A program made the translations under genes and the position numbers. This document shows, one piece after another, positions 7,592-15,498 of a stretch of 43,043 nt of DNA. The notes under the pieces were generated by a model. That model saw nothing but the letters and a program-made list of their open reading frames with translations. It had not been told where the DNA came from and did not search any database. Every line of letters begins with the position of its first letter. The stretch's first letter is position 1. The DNA comes from UBA5109 sp965662565 (GTDB taxonomy: Bacteria; Pseudomonadota; Gammaproteobacteria; Pseudomonadales; Pseudohongiellaceae). The DNA lies in NCBI GenBank assembly GCA_965662565.1, contig CBFIHS010000013.1, positions 1 through 43,043 on the forward strand. The letters are read 5' to 3'.

Positions 7592-9298
7592 TCAATTTCG
7601 ATATGAATGAGTTATATCGTCCACTGAAATAATTCCTTTAATTCGTACGCCGCCCTTAGTGCTAAGCGAATAGAGATAAGCGTACAAGCTTTCTTCCGCT
7701 TGTAAGATTGTTAAGGCCTCCTTCAATGTTGCCTGTTCTGAAACTGCAACCAACTTGAAACTATTCACATCCTGATGGAAAGTGCTATTCGATAACAGCT
7801 CTCTCAAAGAAGTCTCATTTTTCACTAGAGCCTTTACTTCAAGACCATCTCCTTTTGTACTTTCACTATCTAAAACTATCCACTCGACGTTCTCATCAAC
7901 GGCCTTATCTAGCCAAGCCCCTGCATCAGAGCTTGGGTCTACAATCATAAAACTCTTATTTACAATAGTGCTCACACCATAGCGATTCAAAAAGCGTGAA
8001 AAGTCTTCGCCGAAGGTTTTAGCTTGGCCTTGGAATTGATTTAGAAAAATAGACTTAGTCTTAAATATCTCTGTACTCGTTAAATTGGCAACAACAATGA
8101 TAACCATCGCTGGCAAGATGATGTTCGGGTTATTACTTAATTCCAACAAAGCCATTAATGCGGCCAATGGAGCCTGTAAAGTTGCCCCCATCATCGCGCA
8201 CATACCCAGCAAGACATAAAAAGAAGGATCTGCAGCAGGAAACAAAGTTGTACTAAGCAAGCCCATAATAGATCCAGCAACACCTCCTAGCATTAGGCTT
8301 GGCCCAATAACACCGCCAGGCAAACCAAGCCCGAGACTTAAACCAGATACCGCCAACTTGGTAAATAAAAGAATGCATAAAAAAGACAAAGCCAAATTTG
8401 TCTGCAAAACCTGGTTCAAAGTGTCATAGCCCATCCCCATGACTTCAGGTAAAAACAAACCAACCAAGCCAGTTATAAGCCCAACGATTAACATTCGTAA
8501 GCGCAAATCACTTGCCTGAAAACCAGAAGCAAATTTATGAACCCAAATAAACATGCTGGCTAAGGCCCCAATTAGCAGACCGATTACGGCCACATAAGGA
8601 ATTTCCCAAAGGCTATTCATACGAGTTGAGGCAATATCGAAAACTGGATCACCACCAAAGAATATTCTGGTAACAACAGCACCACTCACAGAAGCAATAA
8701 TTACTGGAATAAATCCACTGATCGCGTATTCCATCATGATAACTTCCATGGCGAAAATCACCCCCGCAATCGGTGTGTTGAAAGAGGCTGATATAGCTGC
8801 TGCGCTGCCGCAAGCAATTAAAGTCCTAATGCTATTGTTCGGAAGTTTCATGCCATAGCCTAAGGCACTGCCTGAGGTTGCTCCGAGATGAATAGCCGGC
8901 CCTTCGCGCCCACATGAACCTCCACTCAGCAAGGCCAAACTCGCCCCAAAAAATTGTAAGACGGCATTCTTGATGGGCATGTAACCTTGAAAACTATGCA
9001 CCTTATTGATGACGTAACTAACTCCCATACTTTTCACATGAGGGCTTAAGAAATGAAAAACCAAGCCTATTAAGGTACAACCCACGACGGGAAGAACAAA
9101 ACGTAAACCTAGAGACATGGATTCGAAATCTTCAGCATCAAGATTGCTGTCGAAAAAAGGAAAGCTCTGTTCGAGAACTAGACGAAACAGAGAAACGACG
9201 AGACCAGCAACAACACCCACCAGAATACCTAAGCTAGAGAGCTGCAACAAAGCATCGTTACGAGATAATCGGTCGTGGAATCGAATTTTAGCAGACAA
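7592..9298 (-). CDS. CLC family chloride channel/transporter with C-terminal CBS-like region
   Basis: The 568-residue protein has a CLC membrane domain (about 15-425) and a divergent cytoplasmic tail whose end (KLVAVSEQATLKEAL to GIISVDDITHSYRN) resembles a CBS domain. The gating glutamate is present: GREGP at 130-134 with E132. Two features differ from E. coli ClcA: the internal proton glutamate (E203 in ClcA) aligns with V186 in IFAMEV, as in CLC channels, and the GSGIP selectivity motif is replaced by MGVSY (about 91-95). This favours a channel or an uncoupled transporter over a 2Cl-/H+ exchanger, but that is inference. The start is TTG at 9298 with AGAGGG seven nt upstream; no in-frame ATG exists nearby. 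It is not part of the usual local gene order. Confidence 0.92.
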   Translation of the reverse strand: MSAKIRFHDRLSRNDALLQLSSLGILVGVVAGLVVSLFRLVLEQSFPFFDSNLDAEDFESMSLGLRFVLPVVGCTLIGLVFHFLSPHVKSMGVSYVINKVHSFQGYMPIKNAVLQFFGASLALLSGGSCGREGPAIHLGATSGSALGYGMKLPNNSIRTLIACGSAAAISASFNTPIAGVIFAMEVIMMEYAISGFIPVIIASVSGAVVTRIFFGGDPVFDIASTRMNSLWEIPYVAVIGLLIGALASMFIWVHKFASGFQASDLRLRMLIVGLITGLVGLFLPEVMGMGYDTLNQVLQTNLALSFLCILLFTKLAVSGLSLGLGLPGGVIGPSLMLGGVAGSIMGLLSTTLFPAADPSFYVLLGMCAMMGATLQAPLAALMALLELSNNPNIILPAMVIIVVANLTSTEIFKTKSIFLNQFQGQAKTFGEDFSRFLNRYGVSTIVNKSFMIVDPSSDAGAWLDKAVDENVEWIVLDSESTKGDGLEVKALVKNETSLRELLSNSTFHQDVNSFKLVAVSEQATLKEALTILQAEESLYAYLYSLSTKGGVRIKGIISVDDITHSYRN

Positions 9299-9332
9299 GA
9301 ATGGACCCTCTATTCACCGACTCATTTCCAAG

Positions 9333-10184
9333 CTAACTGAGCTGCTCAAGCTTATTTTTTTCTAATCCAAGCTGATATAAGCTGTTCTTTTTAAGGCCAG
9401 TGATTTTAGCCGCTAGTGTACTTGCTTGTTTCAAAGGTAACTCTGCCATTAAAGTTTCCAGGATAAATTCCGCTTGCGAAGTGACGCTATCAAGCTCTTT
9501 TTCTTTTCCTTTAACCAAAACGACAAACTCACCGCGTTGCTGATTAATATCGGCTTCTATCCAGGGTAGTAAATTGGCCAAAGCATCCCCCTTGATAGTC
9601 TCAAAAGTTTTCGTTAATTCTCGAGCGATAACCACCTGTCGATCGGCGCCAAAGACTTCGACCATATCCTTAAGACACGAAAGGATTCGATGCGGAGCTT
9701 CGTAAAAAATTAAAGTCCTGTGTTCATTTTTTAATTTTTCGAGCTTTTTAACCCTTGCTACATTTTTACTTGGAAGAAAACCCTCAAAAATAAAAGCATC
9801 GGATGCCAATCCAGAACTTGATAAAGCTGCTATCAAAGCTGATGGCCCAGGGATAGGTGAAACCTTAATTGCTGCTTCACTAGCGGCTTTTACTAATTGA
9901 TAGCCCGGATCAGAAATTAATGGTGTGCCAGCATCCGAAATAAGCGCCACACTTTGACCACTTTGCAAACGTGATATAAAGTTTTCAACTTCATTTTTTT
10001 CGTTGTGCTCATGCAATGAAACCATTGTGGTACCAATACCATAATGTTTGAGCAGTCTACTGCTATGCCTAGTATCCTCAACAGCAATTATATCGACAGC
10101 GTTTAAAACCGAAATCGCCCGTTCGCTGATATCTTCTAAGTTGCCGATGGGAGTCGCGACAATGTACAAACAAGCTTTATCCAT
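9333..10184 (-). CDS. rsmI: 16S rRNA (cytidine1402-2'-O)-methyltransferase RsmI
   Basis: SAM-dependent tetrapyrrole-methylase-fold enzyme that 2'-O-methylates C1402 of 16S rRNA, the same nucleotide modified by RsmH encoded a few kilobases away. The 283-residue protein begins with LYIVATPIGNLEDIS and contains VEDTRHSSRLL, LISDAGTPLISDPGYQLV, PIPGPSALIAALSSSGL and FYEAPHRI, all standard for the family. ATG start at 10184. It is divergent from lpoA, the arrangement seen in E. coli (yraL/yraM), and lies 34 nt upstream of the CLC gene. Confidence 0.98.
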   Translation of the reverse strand: MDKACLYIVATPIGNLEDISERAISVLNAVDIIAVEDTRHSSRLLKHYGIGTTMVSLHEHNEKNEVENFISRLQSGQSVALISDAGTPLISDPGYQLVKAASEAAIKVSPIPGPSALIAALSSSGLASDAFIFEGFLPSKNVARVKKLEKLKNEHRTLIFYEAPHRILSCLKDMVEVFGADRQVVIARELTKTFETIKGDALANLLPWIEADINQQRGEFVVLVKGKEKELDSVTSQAEFILETLMAELPLKQASTLAAKITGLKKNSLYQLGLEKNKLEQLS

Positions 10185-10286
10185 ATCTTTTTATTACTAT
10201 TAATTACATTCAATATTAAAGCCATCTTGCCATAGTCTATACCTAGGGTGCTAGCGAGTTCTTGATATTCAGTTATACTTCAAGCT

Positions 10287-12137
10287 ATGAATCATATGCG
10301 TATTTTAAGCTACCTAGTCTTGGCAATAATTGCAGTATCTTGCGCTAGTTCGCCGTCTTCAAGAAATGCAAATCAGAATCTAGAAATCCCTGACCTTAAT
10401 GAAGACGGTATCCGAAGCGATGAAGAAGAATTAATTTTTTCCTTACTTCAGCAAGCGAATAATAGCAGCTCACCAGAATCTGAATTCTTCTCACTGGAAG
10501 CAGCTAGAGTTTATCTTGGGATCGATCAGGAGCTTAGGGCTTACGAATTACTGACAACTTTAAACACACGCCAGTTAGACTTGCCACTAAGCGCAGAGAT
10601 TTTGTTTTTAAGGTCTCAATTATTGATTAATCAATCTCGATACCAAGATGCCCTTAGACTTTTAACTATTGACCGTTTCGATGCAGTTCCACAGCTACCG
10701 ATCAATTTACAAAAAGAGTTGCGCCTATATCGTGCTCAAGCTTATGAAGCACTAAACAATTTTTCAGCTGCCCTCAAAGAAAGAATACTTATAGACAATG
10801 TGTTAATTGATAGTGAAAAAGAGTCTAATCACGAGCAAATATGGCAAGATTTACTTGCTCTCCCATTAGACAGACTAGAGCTGCTAGCAGAAAATGAAAA
10901 CATATATACTTTTCAAGGCTGGTATCAGTTAGGTCTAGTTGGGAAATCCTATCAATATAACCTTGATCGTCAATTAGTTGCATTGAATGATTGGCAGCAA
11001 CGCTGGATAAGACACCCCGCAACCGAAAACCTGCCTCAAACTCTAAGACTCGTTGAAACAATGGCTGCACAACGCCCTTCACACCTTGCACTTTTGCTCC
11101 CCCTAAACACAAACGCGGGCACCATCATTCGCGATGCCTTTATGAGCGCCTATCTAAACGTGCAAGCATTCGGTGGACAGGTACCATCCTTACGTTTTTA
11201 CGACACAAGCAAATCAAGCGACATCATTGACCTGCATACTCAGGCTCGCCAAAACGGAGCTGAAATGATTATAGGCCCGCTTCTGAAACAAGAAGTTGCT
11301 CAACTTGAAAGAGTCCGCAACCTTGGCGTGCCAACCCTAGCTTTAAATACCACGGAAAATATTAACCCCGCATCCAGAGACCTCTATCAATTTTCATTAT
11401 CGCCAGAAGAAGAAGCTAGACAACTAGCTAATAAAGCTTGGGATGATGGACATCGTTTTGCGGCGATCTTGAGTCCACTATCACCACCCAATGATTCCTA
11501 TAACAGAAAAAGAGACAGCTTTGTTCAAGAATGGTTGAGCTTAGGTGGAAGAATTGTCACTCAAGAATTCTTCTCAGATAACTATACACAAAGCATAGAG
11601 AGTTTATTAAATATAGACGCGAGCGAGAATCGGCGAGATGAAATCAGTGAGCTAATAAATGCCTCGCTTGAGTTCTCACCACGTCGCCGAAAAGACATAG
11701 ATTTGATTTTTTTAATTGCTGAGCCGCTAGCGGCTCGACAAATTAAGCCCAGCTTAGGTTATCTTTTTGCAGGAGATATACCTGTTTATGCAACCCAGGA
11801 CATTTATTCAGGGACAAACCGACAACTGGAAGATGAAGATTTAAATGGGATAACTTTTGGTGAAAGTCCATGGTTGCTTGCCGAAGAAGATGAATTAAAG
11901 CAAGCAAGCAAAATGTTTTTCCCACAAAGCTCTGCTCAGAACTTGCGCTTACAAGCATTCGGCATTGATGTTTTTCGTCTCTACCCCAGAATCCAGCAAT
12001 TGAAAACAGGGGCCGAAAACGCTTTTGTTGGGGCAACTGGAGAACTGAGTCTCGACGAAGACAATAGAATCACTCGTCAACTAGAGTGGGCCCAAATTGA
12101 AGATGGTTTAGCACGCCCCTTGATTAATAATCAGTGA
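10287..12137 (+). CDS. lpoA: Penicillin-binding protein activator LpoA (outer-membrane lipoprotein)
   Basis: Outer-membrane lipoprotein that reaches through the periplasm to stimulate PBP1a. The 616-residue protein has a lipoprotein signal ending AVSC with C19 as the lipidated residue, an N-terminal helical TPR-like region (about 40-260) and a C-terminal periplasmic-binding-protein-like domain from about 270 (HLALLLPLNTNAGTIIRDAF, GAEMIIGPLLKQEVAQL, RDLYQFSLSPEEEARQ). Overall it is slightly shorter than E. coli LpoA (678). No Shine-Dalgarno sequence is visible; a TATACT lies at 10274-10279, only 7 nt before the ATG, so the mRNA may have almost no leader. An alternative ATG is three codons further in. 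The rsmI/lpoA/yraN/diaA/dolP order supports the call. Confidence 0.93.
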   Translation: MNHMRILSYLVLAIIAVSCASSPSSRNANQNLEIPDLNEDGIRSDEEELIFSLLQQANNSSSPESEFFSLEAARVYLGIDQELRAYELLTTLNTRQLDLPLSAEILFLRSQLLINQSRYQDALRLLTIDRFDAVPQLPINLQKELRLYRAQAYEALNNFSAALKERILIDNVLIDSEKESNHEQIWQDLLALPLDRLELLAENENIYTFQGWYQLGLVGKSYQYNLDRQLVALNDWQQRWIRHPATENLPQTLRLVETMAAQRPSHLALLLPLNTNAGTIIRDAFMSAYLNVQAFGGQVPSLRFYDTSKSSDIIDLHTQARQNGAEMIIGPLLKQEVAQLERVRNLGVPTLALNTTENINPASRDLYQFSLSPEEEARQLANKAWDDGHRFAAILSPLSPPNDSYNRKRDSFVQEWLSLGGRIVTQEFFSDNYTQSIESLLNIDASENRRDEISELINASLEFSPRRRKDIDLIFLIAEPLAARQIKPSLGYLFAGDIPVYATQDIYSGTNRQLEDEDLNGITFGESPWLLAEEDELKQASKMFFPQSSAQNLRLQAFGIDVFRLYPRIQQLKTGAENAFVGATGELSLDEDNRITRQLEWAQIEDGLARPLINNQ

Positions 12138-12180
12138 CAGCTCTTAACGCAATGTGTTTTAGATCAAGGAGGATCAAGGC

Positions 12181-12555
12181 ATGTTCAATAATTCAACCGG
12201 AAGCCCTAGTCAAGTTAAAGGCTTGTTTTACGAAAAACTTGCCCATAAGCACCTAAGCCGGAATGGCTTAAAAATCGTACAAAAAAATTATCACTGCCGG
12301 TTTGGTGAGATTGATTTAATTCTTAAAGATGCTGACACCATAGTTTTTGCTGAAGTTCGATATCGAAGCAAAACTTCTCATGGTGGTGCTCTCGAAACAA
12401 TTACAAAACTCAAACAGAAAAGACTGATTAAAAGCGCTCAAGTTTTTCTTTTGGAAAACAATCTTTATGAACGCGTAGCATTCCGCTTTGATGCTGTTTG
12501 CATACAAGGCCAAAATACCAAGCCTGAAATAACTTGGATAAAAAATGCTTTCTAA
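12181..12555 (+). CDS. yraN: YraN family endonuclease-like protein (UPF0102)
   Basis: Small protein (124 residues) with the restriction-endonuclease-like core of the YraN family: GLFYEKLAHKHLSRNGL, RFGEIDLILKD and VFAEVRYRS, which together supply the acidic and basic residues of a nuclease-like site. Cellular role is not firmly established; links to DNA processing have been proposed for the family. A near-perfect ribosome site (AAGGAGG) stands 9 nt before the ATG, 43 nt after lpoA, so the two are likely co-transcribed. Confidence 0.95.
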   Translation: MFNNSTGSPSQVKGLFYEKLAHKHLSRNGLKIVQKNYHCRFGEIDLILKDADTIVFAEVRYRSKTSHGGALETITKLKQKRLIKSAQVFLLENNLYERVAFRFDAVCIQGQNTKPEITWIKNAF

Positions 12556-12560
12556 AGAAT

Positions 12561-12592
12561 GTCAGCGTATATAAAAGTTAAAATACGCTGAC
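12561..12592. terminator. Hairpin between convergent yraN and phoH, possible terminator
   Basis: Perfect 10-bp arms GTCAGCGTAT (12561-12570) and ATACGCTGAC (12583-12592) with a 12-nt loop. The downstream tract on the plus strand (ATCGAATTTTA) is only weakly T-rich, and on the minus strand weaker still. The position between convergent stops suggests termination or 3'-end protection. Confidence 0.6.
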
Positions 12593-12606
12593 ATCGAATT
12601 TTAGAA

Positions 12607-13431
12607 TTAACCACTCACATCGTCGTAACGATCAAGTACATCTCTTACTAAGCCACTGCGGACAGAGTCTGATTTTTCAAAAGTATGCACATGAACATTT
12701 GGTACGCCTTGCAGACGCCTAACAGCATCTTCTAAACCATTTGGCCCACGAATATCACTTTGGTTGGCATCTCCATTCACTACAACCTTACAATCTTCAC
12801 CTATCCGAGTCAGAAACATTTTCATCTGACTTGGAGAAACATTTTGAGCTTCATCTAAAATAACAAAGGTTGAGGCGTTAAAAGTTTTCCCGCGCATAAA
12901 CGCCAAGGGAGCGCCCACAATCCTTCCATGCCTCAAACAATACTCAACGACTCCTTTCCCGAGACGCTCATTTAGAATATCTCTAAAAGCATCTATATAA
13001 ACTGAGAACTTATCTTCCAGCTTTCCTGGCAAGAAGCCCAACTGCTCACCAGCTTCTACCGCTGGTCGAGTAAAGATTATTCTTTCAATTCTTCCTGACT
13101 CCAGAGCCTGAGCGGCTAATGCTCCAGCACAATAGGATTTGCCTGTACCAGCAGGCCCAAGACCAAAGGTCAGGTTATTATGTTTTATGGCGTTTATATA
13201 TTTTTCTTGTGCGGGGTTACGAGCTTTAAGGGGGGCTTTACGATGTTGCGGGTTATAAGCGGTGTCGAGCAAACTGTTTATCTCGACGATATTACTGGGT
13301 TCTTCATTACGGCGGCGATTGAACTTATCTTTCTTGCGTTTACTGGTTCTACTAGTCCTTCTAGGGTTAGGGTAAGGGTTATCTCTGTCATCATTATATT
13401 GTACTGAACGCTTTTGCGATCGTCTTGCCAT
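12607..13431 (-). CDS. PhoH family ATPase
   Basis: P-loop protein of the PhoH family. PhoH-like proteins bind ATP and are thought to act in RNA metabolism, but the exact function is unsettled. From the ATG at 13431 the protein is 274 residues: a basic, low-complexity tail (about 1-45, rich in Arg and Lys), then the PhoH domain with ARNPAQEKYI, Walker A GPAGTGKS (92-99), TRPAVEAGEQLGFLPG and Walker B VILDEAQN. It lacks the long N-terminal domain of YbeZ and so resembles the short PhoH form. GTG at 13437 is possible, but GGAG lies 7 nt before the ATG. It stands in reverse between yraN and diaA, which are adjacent in relatives as I recall. Confidence 0.93.
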   Translation of the reverse strand: MARRSQKRSVQYNDDRDNPYPNPRRTSRTSKRKKDKFNRRRNEEPSNIVEINSLLDTAYNPQHRKAPLKARNPAQEKYINAIKHNNLTFGLGPAGTGKSYCAGALAAQALESGRIERIIFTRPAVEAGEQLGFLPGKLEDKFSVYIDAFRDILNERLGKGVVEYCLRHGRIVGAPLAFMRGKTFNASTFVILDEAQNVSPSQMKMFLTRIGEDCKVVVNGDANQSDIRGPNGLEDAVRRLQGVPNVHVHTFEKSDSVRSGLVRDVLDRYDDVSG

Positions 13432-13606
13432 GTTCACTCTCCAATTTGCTAGATAAAAGAATCGAGTTTGAAACTCCTCAGTACCGAAATCATGTGATTA
13501 AGGTGCTAATGGCTTAATGTGTTTAGATTGATTGCCTTTTGAAACCTCCTATTAATAGATACTAAGAATAAAAATTCTTAAAAAGTTTTAAGATGATTGC
13601 GCTAAT

Positions 13607-13627
13607 ACTGTACTAGCTGTGTACAGT
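13607..13627. promoter_or_regulatory. Perfect 7-bp inverted repeat, candidate operator
   Basis: ACTGTAC (13607-13613) and GTACAGT (13621-13627) flank a 7-nt centre in the 298-bp space between divergent phoH and diaA. The size and symmetry fit a dimeric repressor or activator site. The outer CTGT and ACAG half-sites resemble LexA boxes, but the spacing is 11 instead of 8, so I do not call it LexA. The rest of this intergenic space is AT-rich and shows nothing else I can assign. Confidence 0.35.
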
Positions 13628-13729
13628 CTGACACAATTAGAAATATCAGACAACGGCTAAACTTTTAAAATTTGTAAAAAGTTGTCTATAAATATAAAAA
13701 ATATCAGTTTTATAAATTAAGAGTTTCCT

Positions 13730-14320
13730 ATGGATTATCAAGATCGAGTAAAACAGTTTTTTGCAGCAAGTATCGAATGCAAAATGCAATCTATGGAAGT
13801 TCTTTGCCCCAGCATTACGCAGGGTGCGACGACCATGGTGGAAGCCTTACTGAACGAAAAAAAAATATTGACCTGTGGTAACGGCGGCTCAGCTGGAGAT
13901 GCACAGCACTTCTCATCAGAGTTACTTAACCGCTTCGAACGAGAACGCCCTCCATTGCCTGCCATTGCTTTAACAACAGACAGTTCTACCCTAACATCTA
14001 TTGCTAATGATTATTCTTACAACGAAGTTTTCTCCAAACAAATACGTGCCTTAAGCCAGGAAGGCGACATATTGCTAGCAATTTCAACCAGCGGCAATTC
14101 TGGCAACGTCATTGAAGCAATTAAAGTGGCCCATGCTCGTAACATGAGAGTGATTATATTAAGCGGCCGAGATGGCGGAGAAATGCGGGAACTCATAGAG
14201 GAAGGAGATGTCGAAATTTGTGTTCCATCTCAAGTTACAGCAAGGATTCAAGAAGTACACTTGCTGGTCATTCATTGCTTATGCGACCTTATTGATACTC
14301 AACTATTTGGCAGTGAGTAA
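13730..14320 (+). CDS. diaA: DnaA initiator-associating protein DiaA (SIS domain)
   Basis: SIS-domain tetramer that in E. coli binds DnaA and promotes orderly assembly at oriC. The 196-residue protein matches DiaA along its length: CGNGGSAGDAQHFSSELLNRFE, PLPAIALTTDSSTLTSIANDY, LAISTSGNSGNVIEAI, DGGEM and the C-terminal ARIQEVHLLVIHCLCDLID. Phosphoheptose isomerase GmhA is a close relative with a similar fold, and automatic annotation often confuses the two. The position before dolP and after lpoA-yraN (E. coli yraM-yraN-yraO-yraP) favours DiaA. Confidence 0.9.
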   Translation: MDYQDRVKQFFAASIECKMQSMEVLCPSITQGATTMVEALLNEKKILTCGNGGSAGDAQHFSSELLNRFERERPPLPAIALTTDSSTLTSIANDYSYNEVFSKQIRALSQEGDILLAISTSGNSGNVIEAIKVAHARNMRVIILSGRDGGEMRELIEEGDVEICVPSQVTARIQEVHLLVIHCLCDLIDTQLFGSE

Positions 14321-14356
14321 AACTTAACTCATCAACTCAAAAAGGAAATAGATCAA

Positions 14357-14929
14357 ATGTTTCGCCGACTTTTTCTAGTCATTTTAATTTGCACTCTTTG
14401 TAGCTGCGCATCAATCATTAGTACTGTAAATGGCAATGATGGCATTGCCGAAGACAGAGGGTCTAGGACTACTGGCTCTATGATTGATGATGGATCTATC
14501 GAGACCATGATTAAGGTTAACTTAAATGCCGCCGATGAAGAGCTTCGAAAATCTAACATAGATGTGGTCAGCTTCAATCAAACCGTACTCTTGGTCGGCC
14601 AAGTTCCTACACAAGAATTAAAAAACCTTGCCACAAGAGTTGCCACAACTACTAACACACGTGTCAAAACTGTATACAACGAACTTGAAGTAGCTGGTGA
14701 CACCGCCTTCCTTTCTCGAACAAATGATGTTTGGATCTCAACCAAAATAAAATCTTTAATGCTCGTCGATGGCGATGTCGAAGGTCTTCGAACCAAAGTA
14801 ATTACTGAAAACGGTGTGGTTTATCTAATGGGGCTACTTACTCGTGCAGAAGCTGATAAAGCTGTTGAGCTCGTTAGCAGTGCCAGTGGGGTGGTAAAGG
14901 TTGTTAGGGCATTCGAATATATAGACTAA
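14357..14929 (+). CDS. dolP: Outer-membrane lipoprotein DolP with two BON domains
   Basis: Lipoprotein (formerly YraP) that binds anionic phospholipids at the outer membrane and supports envelope integrity in E. coli. The 190-residue protein has a lipoprotein signal ending LCSC (C17 lipidated) and two BON domains: about 47-115 (IETMIKVNL to VYNELEV) and about 124-190 (DVWISTKIKSLML to VVRAFEYID). AAGGA stands about 10 nt before the ATG. It follows diaA by 36 nt, and its stop is separated by a single base from the stop of convergent sspB. Confidence 0.94.
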   Translation: MFRRLFLVILICTLCSCASIISTVNGNDGIAEDRGSRTTGSMIDDGSIETMIKVNLNAADEELRKSNIDVVSFNQTVLLVGQVPTQELKNLATRVATTTNTRVKTVYNELEVAGDTAFLSRTNDVWISTKIKSLMLVDGDVEGLRTKVITENGVVYLMGLLTRAEADKAVELVSSASGVVKVVRAFEYID

Positions 14930-14930
14930 T

Positions 14931-15365
14931 CTACTTTACAACTCTTAGCGTTGGCTTATTAGCTGAGCCTTTTTTCCCTGATTTTTCTTTACTCGCGCTT
15001 GAACCATCCAGTGAGTGCAAACCACGAGGTCCAGGCGGCTTAGGTAAAGGGTCCTCAATATCAAAAACCATACCCTGCCCATTCTCTTTAGCATAAATAC
15101 TAATAACTGATGTAATTGGAATATAGAGCTTCATAGGAATTCCAGAAAAGCGCCCCTGAAAACTAATTGCTTCATCATCAATCAGCAAGTTAGTAATAGC
15201 TTGAGGCGAGATATTTAGAACGATTTGGCCGTCTTTTACATATTCTTGAGGAACTTCGACCCCCTCAATGAAAGTATCAACCAATATATAGGGCGTGCAG
15301 TTATTAACAAGAATCCATTCATGCAGAGCTCTTATCAAGTAGGGCCGCTTCGTAGTCATAAACAT
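14931..15365 (-). CDS. sspB: ClpXP protease specificity-enhancing factor SspB
   Basis: Adaptor that delivers ssrA-tagged and other substrates to ClpXP. The 144-residue protein has the substrate-binding domain (RPYLIRALHEWILVNNCTPY, GQIVLNISPQAI, ISVIYAKENGQ-like block) and, after a flexible linker rich in Ser, Gly and Lys, the C-terminal ClpX-binding tail LRVVK, the same as in E. coli. Start taken at the ATG at 15365; an ATG two codons later is possible. It follows sspA by 133 nt, a gap that holds a short tandem repeat and a hairpin. Confidence 0.96.
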   Translation of the reverse strand: MFMTTKRPYLIRALHEWILVNNCTPYILVDTFIEGVEVPQEYVKDGQIVLNISPQAITNLLIDDEAISFQGRFSGIPMKLYIPITSVISIYAKENGQGMVFDIEDPLPKPPGPRGLHSLDGSSASKEKSGKKGSANKPTLRVVK

Positions 15366-15406
15366 ACTTAGGTAACCTCGGCAGAATAAAAGCTCTACTT
15401 CTTATT

Positions 15407-15450
15407 CCCTTAACTATTCCCTTAACTATTCCCTTAGCTATTTCCTTAAG
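15407..15450. repeat. Short tandem repeat, 12-bp unit, between sspA and sspB
   Basis: Unit CCCTTAACTATT at 15407-15418 and again at 15419-15430, then CCCTTAGCTATT at 15431-15442 (one change) and a decayed fourth copy beginning TCCTTAAG at 15443. It lies in the transcribed leader of sspB if sspA and sspB share a message. Function unknown. Confidence 0.9.
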
Positions 15451-15453
15451 TTA

Positions 15454-15481
15454 AGCATTACCTGAAGTATAAAGTAATGCT
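15454..15481. other. Hairpin between sspA and sspB
   Basis: Perfect 8-bp arms AGCATTAC (15454-15461) and GTAATGCT (15474-15481) with a 12-nt loop, directly after the sspA stop on the coding strand and before the 12-bp repeat. There is no T-tract, so it is more likely a processing or attenuation structure than a terminator. Confidence 0.5.
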
Positions 15482-15498
15482 GAGCACAATAAAGTGCT

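Noticed and set aside
13607..13627. LexA (SOS) box
   Set aside because: CTGT and ACAG are present, but 11 nt apart instead of 8; kept only as an unassigned palindrome.
13730..14320. Phosphoheptose isomerase GmhA
   Set aside because: The sequence follows DiaA over its full length, including the ARIQEVHLLVIHCLCDLID end, and the gene context is that of diaA.
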